Shown here: piece after piece, positions 1 through 5,853 of the stretch
Layout of the letters: every line of letters begins with the position of its first letter
How positions within the stretch are numbered: the stretch's first letter is position 1
Source: JAWCLZ01 sp037443105
Lineage (GTDB): Archaea > Halobacteriota > JAWCLZ01
DNA length: 9,731 nt
Assembly: GCA_037443105.1 (NCBI GenBank)
Contig: JBBIOZ010000059.1
Location: 1 to 9,731, forward strand
Reading direction: 5' to 3'
Program-made: the position numbers and the translations under genes
The notes under the pieces: model-generated
Told to the model about the DNA's origin: nothing
Seen by the model: only the letters and a program-made list of their open reading frames with translations
Databases searched by the model: none

Positions 1-191
1 AAGCGGATTCATCCTCATTTATTCCGCCATTCTCGTGCTACTTATATGGCTAAGTATTTAACTGAGGCGCAGATGAAGGAATATTTTGGCTGCACTCAGA
101 GTTCGACACGGCTGCTATGTACGTGCATCTCTCAGGCAGGGATGTGGATGATGCTATTTTGAAGCATTCTCTTTATTTCTTCCTCAGTTAG
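1..191 (+). pseudogene. C-terminal fragment of a tyrosine recombinase (archaeal integrase), frameshifted
   Basis: Frame 1 from the window edge reads KRIHPHLFRHSRAT, the box II His-x-x-Arg region of tyrosine recombinases, then a stretch ending LTEAQMKEYFGCTQSS. That frame closes at a TGA at 160-162. The expected end of the family, MYVHLSGRDVDDAILK with the catalytic Tyr at codon 120-122, continues in the frame that starts with gac at 105. A single base has therefore been lost near 105. The shifted frame runs to TAG at 189-191, but its last residues (HSLYFFLS) are not integrase-like, because from about 165 the DNA belongs to an opposite-strand integrase piece. The usual Trp of the FGWTQ segment is Cys here, another sign of decay. 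The rest of the gene lies outside the window. Identity as a recombinase is firm; a sequencing error as the cause of the frameshift cannot be excluded. Confidence 0.82.
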
Positions 192-397
192 TAGTTCTCG
201 GGTAATTTGTTTTTATTGTCTTTTATTCCGGTTTTTATCCACTTCACAACTTCTGGATATTCAACGTCGCCATTCAGCCATTTATAGAATCTTTTGATAG
301 CAACCCGATAGTCATCCTTGGTACGTGCTGAGTACTCTGAGCGCTCGATTTCCTCCACAATTTTTTGAATATCCGCTCTCGAAGTTGCTTTAAAGTC
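165..397 (-). pseudogene. N-terminal-domain fragment of a tyrosine recombinase, truncated and frameshifted
   Basis: From 397 down to the TAA at 188-190 the minus strand reads a SAM-like core-binding domain: DIQKIVEEIERSEYSARTKD, then YRVAIKRFYKWLNG, then YPEVVKWIKTGIKDNKNKLP. This is the pattern of archaeal integrases with a 'YPEEVKWIK...KLPE.LLTEEE' signature. The frame closes after PENY, and LTEEEIKRML resumes one base out of frame (about 191 to 165), so one base has been lost near 191-196. Similarity stops near 165, where the + strand C-terminal piece begins. There is no start codon: a TAA at 398-400 precedes the first Asp codon, and the tRNA-Leu 3' end lies just beyond it. The first part of the N-terminal domain and the whole catalytic core are missing. 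It reads away from the tRNA on the same strand. This is a remnant of an element integrated next to the tRNA, not a functional gene. Confidence 0.8.
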
Positions 398-401
398 TTA
401 A

Positions 402-565
402 TGCGGGGGATGAGATTTGAACTCACGAACCCCTTCGGGACAGGATCTTAAGTCCTGCGCCTTTAGCCAAAGGAGAAACCTAGGTTTCTCCTATTAACGC
501 AAGGGAGAGGAGTTAAGAGGAGAACCGCAGGTTCTCCTTTATTGGCCTGGCTTGGCTACCCCCGC
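402..565 (-). tRNA. tRNA-Leu (anticodon UAA) with a D-loop intron
   Basis: The acceptor stem is 559-565 (GCGGGGG) paired with 403-409 (CCCCCGC), with discriminator A at 402 and no encoded CCA. The anticodon arm is CAGGA-CTTAAGA-TCCTG, giving anticodon UAA for leucine. The long variable arm (TCCCGAAGGGGTTCG) is typical of class II tRNA-Leu, and the T-arm is GTGAG-TTCAAAT-CTCAT. Between the D-loop GG and the 3' side of the D-stem lie about 79 extra bases. Removing 463-541 gives an 85-nt tRNA whose D-arm (GCCAAGCCAGGCCAAAGGCG) matches the usual archaeal tRNA-Leu layout. Exon 1 is 542-565 and exon 2 is 402-462. The 3' end faces the integrase remnants, as expected for an integration target. Identity and anticodon are firm; the exact splice sites are inferred. 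Confidence 0.93.
463..541 (-). other. tRNA intron in the D-loop, built from two near-identical hairpins
   Basis: The boundaries come from a bulge-helix-bulge fold. Intron 540-532 (AAAGGAGAA) pairs with 477-469 (TTCTCCTTT) over 9 bp. The exon GGCC (547-544) pairs with intron GGCU (468-465) as the 4-bp central helix. The 3-nt bulges AAU (543-541) and AAA (464-462) are each cut after their second base. The outer exon-exon helix is weak (GCC/GGC with a bulged A), so this is a relaxed motif. The intron also holds a local hairpin at 518-538 (9-bp stem, 3-nt loop), a perfect 22-bp palindrome at 471-492, and a 5-bp stem (TTAAC 494-498 with GTTAA 512-516) between them. The local hairpins and the splice-competent long stem are mutually exclusive. 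The intron is too short for a homing endonuclease. Confidence 0.75.
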
Positions 566-588
566 ACTTATTCAAACTTTGATGGAGC

Positions 589-598
589 AATATTTAAT
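589..598 (-). promoter_or_regulatory. Probable TATA box of tRNA-Leu
   Basis: On the minus strand the bases GCATTAAATATTGC occur here. They are centred about 28 nt upstream of the tRNA 5' end at 565, which is the archaeal TATA-box distance. The whole 566-617 gap between the tRNA and the protease stop codon is A+T-rich, so the motif is weak evidence supported mainly by its position. Confidence 0.45.
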
Positions 599-617
599 GC
601 TTTTCTTAATTCATTTT

Positions 618-1424
618 TTAATTAATAATTATATATTTCAATGCGCTTTCAATTGTAAAGATCTCCAGTACCTCGAGTTCTTCGACCCATACTTTTTGAC
701 CTATTGGTACTATAAACTTGGAAGCTCCGCTTTTTTTAGCAGCTATTGCTTTTTGATAAACCGCGCCAACTCTGCCTATTGTATGGTCTGCTTCAATTGT
801 GCCGGTGATCAAAACTTTTCCATTGATAGTTTTATTTTGAATCGCTGCAACGAGAGCAGCGCATATCGCAGCACCTCCACTTTCCCCTGAGATTTCCGGG
901 TTCCAAGAAGTTGAAGATGTTATGGTAATTAAGATATCTCTATCGCCAAGGTTGTACTTAGTGATTTCCTGCGCTACCTTAACTGCCTTTTGAGCTGAGT
1001 TTTGAAGCGAAGTATCAAAGCGAACATTTGCTATATTGAGCAAAACTTTACCCTCGCCTTTTTTGATCTCTACTTTTAAAGGAATCACCACTCCATTACC
1101 ATAGGGATCTATTCCAATGACAGCATACTCTGAGCTATTCACTTTCTTCAATTCCAAAAAATCGCTCTCAAGCTGCTCTCTTTTAAGCTGCTCGATTTTG
1201 AGTTTTTCGCTAATTATACTTAAATTCGCTTGCAGAGCTTTTACTTCCTCCTTAAGCTTTGAAGTTAAAATTTGCTGTGCCTCCACTTGCTGAGATAAAT
1301 TCAATATCTCAGCATCCTTAAAACTCAGTGCTTGAAAAGCCCAAATTAAGCCAACGATTGCAAGAACCAGCAAGCTGCATAGAACCACTATAATATAACT
1401 TTTACCTTGGATTTCAACCTTCAT
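618..1424 (-). CDS. Membrane-anchored Lon-like S16 serine protease
   Basis: This 268-aa protein has three parts. Residues about 10-30 form a transmembrane helix (IIVVLCSLLVLAIVGLIWAF). Residues about 36-95 are a charged heptad-like coiled coil rich in Glu, Lys, Gln and Leu. From about 100 to the end is an S16 (Lon C-terminal type) domain. The catalytic dyad is visible: Ser182 in GESGG and Lys225 in VGAVYQK, followed by an AAKKSGASKFIVP segment that matches Lon's AA..AG...vilP. There is no AAA+ ATPase domain, so it is a stand-alone ATP-independent relative of archaeal LonB/S16 proteins. It probably cuts unfolded or membrane-associated substrates, with the sidedness set by the N-terminal anchor. 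I chose the ATG at 1424 (weak GGGAAG upstream). A TTG at 1445 would add seven residues. It ends 52 nt upstream of the tRNA and is divergent from the sugar operon. The family call is firm; the substrate is unknown. Confidence 0.85.
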   Translation of the reverse strand: MKVEIQGKSYIIVVLCSLLVLAIVGLIWAFQALSFKDAEILNLSQQVEAQQILTSKLKEEVKALQANLSIISEKLKIEQLKREQLESDFLELKKVNSSEYAVIGIDPYGNGVVIPLKVEIKKGEGKVLLNIANVRFDTSLQNSAQKAVKVAQEITKYNLGDRDILITITSSTSWNPEISGESGGAAICAALVAAIQNKTINGKVLITGTIEADHTIGRVGAVYQKAIAAKKSGASKFIVPIGQKVWVEELEVLEIFTIESALKYIIIN

Positions 1425-1463
1425 TATCTTCCCTTTTAATTTCAATTTGGAGACAATGAATAT

Positions 1464-1479
1464 CTATTTTTATTTTATT
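1464..1479 (-). promoter_or_regulatory. Possible TATA element of the S16 protease gene
   Basis: The minus strand reads AATAAAATAAAAATAG here, 40-55 nt upstream of the ATG at 1424. That would put transcription start close to 1440-1445 with a short leader. The surroundings are uniformly A+T-rich, so the exact element is uncertain. Confidence 0.3.
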
Positions 1480-1500
1480 GCTTTCGCTTTTTTTAATATT

Positions 1501-1548
1501 GCTAAGAGTCATAATTATTTTTGAAATACCGCTAAGAGTCATAATTAT
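1501..1548. repeat. 18-bp perfect direct repeat pair, probable operator
   Basis: GCTAAGAGTCATAATTAT occurs at 1501-1518 and again at 1531-1548. The start-to-start spacing is 30 bp (about three helical turns) and a 12-bp spacer separates the copies. Each copy ends in the small palindrome ATAATTAT. The pair lies between the divergent protease and aminotransferase genes, directly upstream of the probable aminotransferase TATA box and 20-70 bp upstream of the protease one. The position suits a regulator bound to the same face of the helix at both sites. No regulator gene is visible in the window. Confidence 0.6.
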
Positions 1549-1556
1549 GATGATTT

Positions 1557-1570
1557 AAAAAATATTTATG
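1557..1570 (+). promoter_or_regulatory. Probable TATA box of the amino-sugar operon
   Basis: The run AAAAAATATTTATG lies 36-49 nt upstream of the ATG at 1606. An archaeal start about 26 nt downstream of its centre gives a leader of roughly 15 nt. It sits just after the second copy of the 18-bp repeat. No strong Shine-Dalgarno sequence precedes the ATG. Confidence 0.45.
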
Positions 1571-1605
1571 CTTGTTGAGAAGAGTATTTTATAGCAGGCA
1601 TAGCG

Positions 1606-2700
1606 ATGATTTCAATTTCAAAGCCAATACTTGGAGAGGAGGAGGTTAAAGCTGTAGCTGAGGTTATGAGATCAGGCAATCTTGCTCAAGGCAGAAAAGT
1701 TGAGGAATTTGAACAGAAATTCGCGGAATATATTGACGTTGAGCATGCAATTGCAGTTTGCAATGGCACAGCTGCACTTCATTTAGCACTGCTAGCAGCT
1801 GGCATTGGAAGTGGCGATGAAATTATAACCACCCCCTTTAGCTTTATTGCAAGTTCAAATTCTATCTTATTAACAGGTGCAAAACCAGTTTTCGTGGATA
1901 TCGAGCTTGATACTTACAATATAGATCCTGAGAGAATTAAGGAAAGGATAACGGAGAAGACCAAGGGATTGCTACCTGTGCATCTCTATGGACACCCTGC
2001 AGATATGAAGGCAATATGTGAGATCGCTGAAGATTGGAATCTCTTAATCATTGAGGATGCCTGTCAAGCACATGGAGCAAGTTATAATGGTAAAAAAGTT
2101 GGCTCATTTGGAGAAGCATCTGCCTTTAGCTTCTATCCCACTAAAAATATAACAACTGGAGAGGGGGGAATGATAACCACTAATGATAGAGAGATTGCGA
2201 ATAAATTGAGGCTTCTTCGAAATCACGGTTCAAAAACTCGCTACTTGCATGAAATACTTGGCTTTAATTTAAGGATGAATGATATCTCAGCGGCTATTGG
2301 TATAGAGCAGTTGAAGAAACTTGATCAATTCAATATAAAGAGAAGGGAGAACGCAGCTTTTTTAACTAGGAGACTTCGCAAGATAAATGGAATCATCACC
2401 CCTAAGGTTAGGAAGAAATGTAAGCACGTATTCCATCAATATACCATTCGAATTACCGAGGAATTCAAAAAGAATCGAAATGAAGTTGCACTGGAGTTAA
2501 GTAAAAGAGGCATAGGCACTGGTGTATACTATCCAGTTCCAATTCACAAGCAGCCTATTTATAAAAGGCTTGGATATAATGATGTGCTTCCAAACAGCGA
2601 GCTAGCAGCTAGGGAAGTTTTATCTCTACCCATTCATCCAAGTATTAGTAGGGAGGAAATTAATCATATTGCAGCCTCGCTAAGGGAGATTGGAAAATGA
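1606..2700 (+). CDS. DegT/DnrJ/EryC1-family PLP-dependent sugar aminotransferase
   Basis: This 364-aa protein has the usual length for the family and is complete. It transfers an amino group, normally from glutamate, to a keto-sugar nucleotide using pyridoxal phosphate in the cytoplasm. Visible marks are the N-terminal PILGEEEVKAV, the phosphate-contacting NGTAAL at 53-58, the PLP-ring Asp151 in IIEDACQAHGA, and the Schiff-base Lys180 in SFYPTKNITTGEGGM. Further on, RNHGS and NLRMNDISAAIG are typical of the fold, and the C-terminus has YYPVPIHKQP. The stop overlaps the next start by 4 nt (ATGA), so the dehydrogenase is translationally coupled. That partner is of the UDP-GlcNAc(A) 3-dehydrogenase type, so the likely product is a 3-amino-3-deoxy UDP-sugar, as in GnnA/GnnB and the Methanococcus acetamido-sugar genes. 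The exact sugar is inferred; the family is certain. Confidence 0.92.
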   Translation: MISISKPILGEEEVKAVAEVMRSGNLAQGRKVEEFEQKFAEYIDVEHAIAVCNGTAALHLALLAAGIGSGDEIITTPFSFIASSNSILLTGAKPVFVDIELDTYNIDPERIKERITEKTKGLLPVHLYGHPADMKAICEIAEDWNLLIIEDACQAHGASYNGKKVGSFGEASAFSFYPTKNITTGEGGMITTNDREIANKLRLLRNHGSKTRYLHEILGFNLRMNDISAAIGIEQLKKLDQFNIKRRENAAFLTRRLRKINGIITPKVRKKCKHVFHQYTIRITEEFKKNRNEVALELSKRGIGTGVYYPVPIHKQPIYKRLGYNDVLPNSELAAREVLSLPIHPSISREEINHIAASLREIGK

Positions 2701-3632
2701 GGGTTGGAGTAATAGGCGTTGGAGCGATGGGGACCAATCACGCTAGGATTTACAGTCAAATGAAGGATGTAGATTTGATTGGAATCTCAGACATCGATAA
2801 ACCAGCTTGCTTAGAGGTATCCCGCAGATTTAATACAATTGCTTATCAAAATCACCTTGAATTATTGAAGCAAAAACTCGATGCTGTAAGCATAGCTGTG
2901 CCCACTAGCAAGCATAGGGAAATAGCTATCGATGCTATTGAGCGTGGAGTAAATGTTTTAATTGAAAAGCCTATTGCTGAAACCCTTGAAAGCGCTGAGG
3001 AAATCTTGAATGCGGCTAGAAAAGCAAATGTTAAATTAGCCGTAGGCCACATAGAGCGCTTTAACCCAGCGGTTTTAAAGCTAAAAGAAATAATAGATGA
3101 CAATTTGCTAGGCAAGGTAGTCTCAATTTCAGCTAGAAGAGTAGGCCCCTATAATCCTAGGATTAGAGATGTAGGGGTAATAATTGACTTAGGCGTGCAT
3201 GATATCGATGTAATATCATATTTATATGGCAGCCGAGCTCTGGAGGTATACTCCATTGCTGGAAATGATATTCACGCTTTTGAAGATCACGCAAGTATAA
3301 TGCTTCGCTTTGAGGACAATCGCTCAGGTACAATTGATACCAACTGGCTGACTCCTCATAAAGTTAGAAAATTGAACGTCATAGGATTGAATGCCGTTGC
3401 CTATCTCGATTACATCGAGCAAACTGTGAGCATACATGATCAAAATTGGATACGTGAAGCAAAAGTTGCAAAGGAAGAGCCACTAGCTAGAGAGCTGCGC
3501 CACTTCATAGATGTTGTTAAAAATGATGAAAAACCACTTGTTACAGGTGAAGATGGCATATATGCATTGAAAGTGGCACTTTGTGCAGTTGAATCATATA
3601 AGAAAGGCTGCGCGGTGAAAATAAGAGATTGA
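2697..3632 (+). CDS. Gfo/Idh/MocA-family NAD(P)-dependent sugar-nucleotide dehydrogenase
   Basis: This 311-aa enzyme has an N-terminal Rossmann domain with GVGAMGTNHA at 7-16 and the acidic end of beta-2 (DID, 32-34). The family hallmark EKPIA is at 90-94, with Lys91 as the probable catalytic lysine. The GHIERFNPAV segment (117-126) and DLGVHDIDV (164-172) resemble WlbA and UDP-GlcNAc 3-dehydrogenases, with His168 in the active-site position. The expected reaction is oxidation of the C3 hydroxyl of a UDP-N-acetyl-hexose to the 3-keto sugar, the substrate for the aminotransferase encoded immediately upstream (4-nt overlap). An acyltransferase, usual as a third step, is not present in the window, so acylation would be encoded elsewhere. 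Other sugar substrates such as inositol or glucose are possible for this broad family, but the pairing argues for amino-sugar synthesis. Confidence 0.9.
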   Translation: MRVGVIGVGAMGTNHARIYSQMKDVDLIGISDIDKPACLEVSRRFNTIAYQNHLELLKQKLDAVSIAVPTSKHREIAIDAIERGVNVLIEKPIAETLESAEEILNAARKANVKLAVGHIERFNPAVLKLKEIIDDNLLGKVVSISARRVGPYNPRIRDVGVIIDLGVHDIDVISYLYGSRALEVYSIAGNDIHAFEDHASIMLRFEDNRSGTIDTNWLTPHKVRKLNVIGLNAVAYLDYIEQTVSIHDQNWIREAKVAKEEPLARELRHFIDVVKNDEKPLVTGEDGIYALKVALCAVESYKKGCAVKIRD

Positions 3633-3724
3633 TTTGCTATATTATTATTTGCTATAGCTATATTATTATATGTATATTATTATATTATTAATTAAAACTA
3701 CGAATTCATTCGAAGCTTAAGCAA
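3633..3724. repeat. A+T-rich intergenic stretch with short tandem-like repeats
   Basis: Between the dehydrogenase stop and the propeller promoter the DNA is almost pure A+T. GCTATATTATTAT occurs at 3636-3648 and 3657-3669, and a close copy GTATATTATTAT at 3672-3683. TTTGCTATA also occurs at both 3633 and 3648. The T-rich runs could serve as the transcription terminator of the sugar operon. No ORF or stable G+C hairpin is visible. Confidence 0.5.
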
Positions 3725-3736
3725 ATTATATTTAAA
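3725..3736 (+). promoter_or_regulatory. TATA box of the beta-propeller gene, probably leaderless
   Basis: TTATATTTAAAG preceded by GCAAA (a possible BRE) is centred about 27-28 nt upstream of the ATG at 3758. With archaeal spacing, transcription would start at or within a few bases of the start codon. No Shine-Dalgarno sequence is seen before the ATG, which agrees with a leaderless message. Confidence 0.6.
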
Positions 3737-3757
3737 GAGAGATATACATAAATTCTT

Positions 3758-5755
3758 ATGAAATATAAATTTGCATTGCTATTGATAGCAATAAGCTGCA
3801 TCATCATAAGCATGGCCTTTTCCCCTTCGAAGCCTCCGCTTAAAAAATTCTCCTCCTGCGAAGAAATAAAGAATTTTTTGAAGTCAAATGCAGACTTGCC
3901 CTACTTCACAAGACACATTGCTGCGCCCGCATTTGGTACTCTTAAAAGCACCTTTGAAAGCAACGCTTATTCCGAGGATTATTCAACTACGAATATACAA
4001 GTTGGAGGCGTTGATGAAGCGGATATTGTGAAGAACGATGGGAAATATATCTATGCTATCTCCGGGAGCAGGGTTTTTATAGTAGATGCTTACCCACCTA
4101 AGCAGGCGAAGATTCTAGCTGAAATAGAATTCGATGGCACTCCAGTGGAGATATTCATAAACAAAGACAGGCTTGTAGTTATTGGCGGAGAGCAGAGCTA
4201 CTATCCTAAAGAAAGCATAGCTATAGCTCCAAAATACTGTAGCACCTCTAAGACATTTATCAAGATTTATGATATATCAGATAGAGCGAATCCAAAGCTT
4301 GCTAGAAACCTTAGCATAGATGGCAGTTACTATGATTCAAGGATGATAGGCGACTATTTATATGCTGTGATAAATAAAAATGTTTATGATTATGGCGGGG
4401 AAATCAGCATTCCTAGAATCGCCGGCGAGATATGCAGATGCTCAGATGTTTATTATTTCGATGTACCTGATGGCTCTTATTTCTTCTCAACCATAGTTGC
4501 TATAAATACGCAGAATGAAGAGAAGCCTGAGAGCAAGATCTTCTTAATGGGCTATACCCAGCAGATGTATGTTTCCCATAATAATATATTCATAACCTAT
4601 CAAAAGAGGCTCAGCTCTGCCTATTACTATGACAAACTCATAGAAGTTTTAATCTCAGTTGCACCCGAAGAGCTTGTGTCGAGAATCAATGAAATAAGCA
4701 GCTACAATATCACAATGTATTCAAAGATGCAGGAGATCCAGAGTCACTTCCAAAATTATCTGCAGCAGCTCAGCCAGACTGAGAGAGCTAAACTTCAGGA
4801 AAAGCTTGATGAAAAAATGCGCAAGCTTCAAGAGGAAATCGAGAGGGAGATGCAGAAAACTATTATACAGAAGATTTCGATAAATGGCAATAAAATTGAA
4901 TATCAAGCAAAGGGCGAGGTGCCTGGCGTTGTTCTCAATCAATTCTCAATGGATGAGTATGAAAACTACTTTAGAATAGCAACCACAACTTGGAGTAGCA
5001 ATTCCCAGTCAAAAAACCATGTATACATTCTTGATGGCGATCTCAAAATTGCTGGCAAACTTGAAGACCTAGCACCTGGGGAAAGAATATACTCAGCGCG
5101 CTTCATAGGCGATAGATGCTATCTCGTGACCTTCAAAAAAGTCGATCCATTGTTCGTAATAGACTTAAGCAATCCAAGTTCGCCAAGAGTGCTTGGCAAG
5201 CTGAAAATCCCGGGGTACTCCGACTACCTCCATCCTTACGATGAAAACCATATAATAGGCATTGGAAAGGAAGCAGTTGAAGCTGAAGAAGGCAGCTTCG
5301 CTTGGTACCAAGGGGTGAAGCTCTCTCTATTTGATGTGAGCAATGTCAGCGAGCCGAGGGAAATAGCGAAATATAGCATAGGCGATCGAGGCACTGATTC
5401 CTATGCGCTGCGCGATCACAAAGCATTTCTCTTCAGCAGATCGAAGAACCTCTTGGTCATTCCAATTCTGCTAGCGGAGATAGATGAGCAGAAATATTCA
5501 GGTGAAATTCCACCATATATCCAAGGTGATTACATCTGGCAAGGTGCCTATGTCTTTGAGCTCACACTTGAAGATGGCTTCGTGCTTAAAGGCAGAATAA
5601 CGCATAGCCCAAGTTACGATTTAAAGCAAAGTTATTATACCTCGATTAAGCGCTCCCTCTACATCCATAACGTGCTCTACACCATTTCAGACAGGCTAAT
5701 AAAAGCAAACTCCTTAGACAGCTTAGAAGAGCTAGTAAATATAACGCTTTATTAG
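3758..5755 (+). CDS. Secreted beta-propeller domain protein with coiled-coil insertion
   Basis: This 665-aa protein belongs to the archaeal and bacterial secreted C-terminal beta-propeller family (the Beta_propel type). Residues 1-22 are a signal peptide or N-terminal anchor (KFALLLIAISCIIISMAFS). The family hallmark VGGVDEADIVKNDGKYIYA is at 82-100, followed by repeated blade-like units such as VFIVD, FIKIYDISD, IAIN, YILDG, LFVIDLSNPSSPRVLGKLKI and LFDVSNVSEPREI. A strongly charged helical stretch (about 320-370, with QLSQTERAKLQEKLDEKMRK) interrupts the propeller as a coiled-coil insertion. Cys34, Cys161, Cys226 and Cys228 could form disulfides outside the cell. No C-terminal transmembrane helix is seen. 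The protein should be extracytoplasmic, either anchored by its N-terminus or released. Its biochemical role is unknown; an envelope binding or scaffold function is only inferred. It is transcribed alone and converges on the CoA-transferase operon. Confidence 0.88.
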   Translation: MKYKFALLLIAISCIIISMAFSPSKPPLKKFSSCEEIKNFLKSNADLPYFTRHIAAPAFGTLKSTFESNAYSEDYSTTNIQVGGVDEADIVKNDGKYIYAISGSRVFIVDAYPPKQAKILAEIEFDGTPVEIFINKDRLVVIGGEQSYYPKESIAIAPKYCSTSKTFIKIYDISDRANPKLARNLSIDGSYYDSRMIGDYLYAVINKNVYDYGGEISIPRIAGEICRCSDVYYFDVPDGSYFFSTIVAINTQNEEKPESKIFLMGYTQQMYVSHNNIFITYQKRLSSAYYYDKLIEVLISVAPEELVSRINEISSYNITMYSKMQEIQSHFQNYLQQLSQTERAKLQEKLDEKMRKLQEEIEREMQKTIIQKISINGNKIEYQAKGEVPGVVLNQFSMDEYENYFRIATTTWSSNSQSKNHVYILDGDLKIAGKLEDLAPGERIYSARFIGDRCYLVTFKKVDPLFVIDLSNPSSPRVLGKLKIPGYSDYLHPYDENHIIGIGKEAVEAEEGSFAWYQGVKLSLFDVSNVSEPREIAKYSIGDRGTDSYALRDHKAFLFSRSKNLLVIPILLAEIDEQKYSGEIPPYIQGDYIWQGAYVFELTLEDGFVLKGRITHSPSYDLKQSYYTSIKRSLYIHNVLYTISDRLIKANSLDSLEELVNITLY

Positions 5756-5830
5756 CAGGCGTACCAAAATATCTCTCAAATTTAATATTGTGCCAAGCAA
5801 TTTTCAAATATAAAATTTTTATAAAATTTT

Positions 5831-5853
5831 GAGAAGAAGTTTTACTTCTTCTC
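5831..5853 (-). terminator. Perfect hairpin at the end of the CoA-transferase operon
   Basis: GAGAAGAAG (5831-5839) and CTTCTTCTC (5845-5853) form a 9-bp perfect stem around a 5-nt loop. On the minus strand it contains the last three Glu-Lys-Lys codons and the TAA stop of the 56-aa gene, and is followed by an A/T tract (AAAATTTTATAAAAATTTT). On the plus strand it lies 76 nt past the propeller stop, between two convergent genes, so it could act in both directions. Archaeal termination depends mostly on T-tracts, so the hairpin may instead protect the mRNA 3' end. Confidence 0.5.

Noticed and set aside
402..565. Two separate tRNA halves (split tRNA)
   Set aside because: Both parts are collinear on one strand with a 79-nt gap that folds into a splice motif, so a cis-spliced intron is the simpler reading.
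552..890. A 112-aa + strand reading frame
   Set aside because: It runs through the tRNA 5' end and antisense to the S16 protease, whose catalytic motifs are clear. The peptide has no recognisable domain.
1422..1445. TTG at 1445 as the protease start
   Set aside because: Possible, but the ATG at 1424 has a weak GGGAAG site at suitable spacing and the seven added residues carry no recognisable feature.
1501..1548. A two-unit CRISPR remnant
   Set aside because: There are only two copies of an 18-bp unit with a 12-bp spacer, shorter than CRISPR repeats and spacers, and no cas genes. An operator fits better.
3633..3690. A functional tandem repeat or origin in the A+T-rich gap
   Set aside because: The units are short and low in complexity, with no G+C-rich origin recognition motifs and no replication gene nearby.
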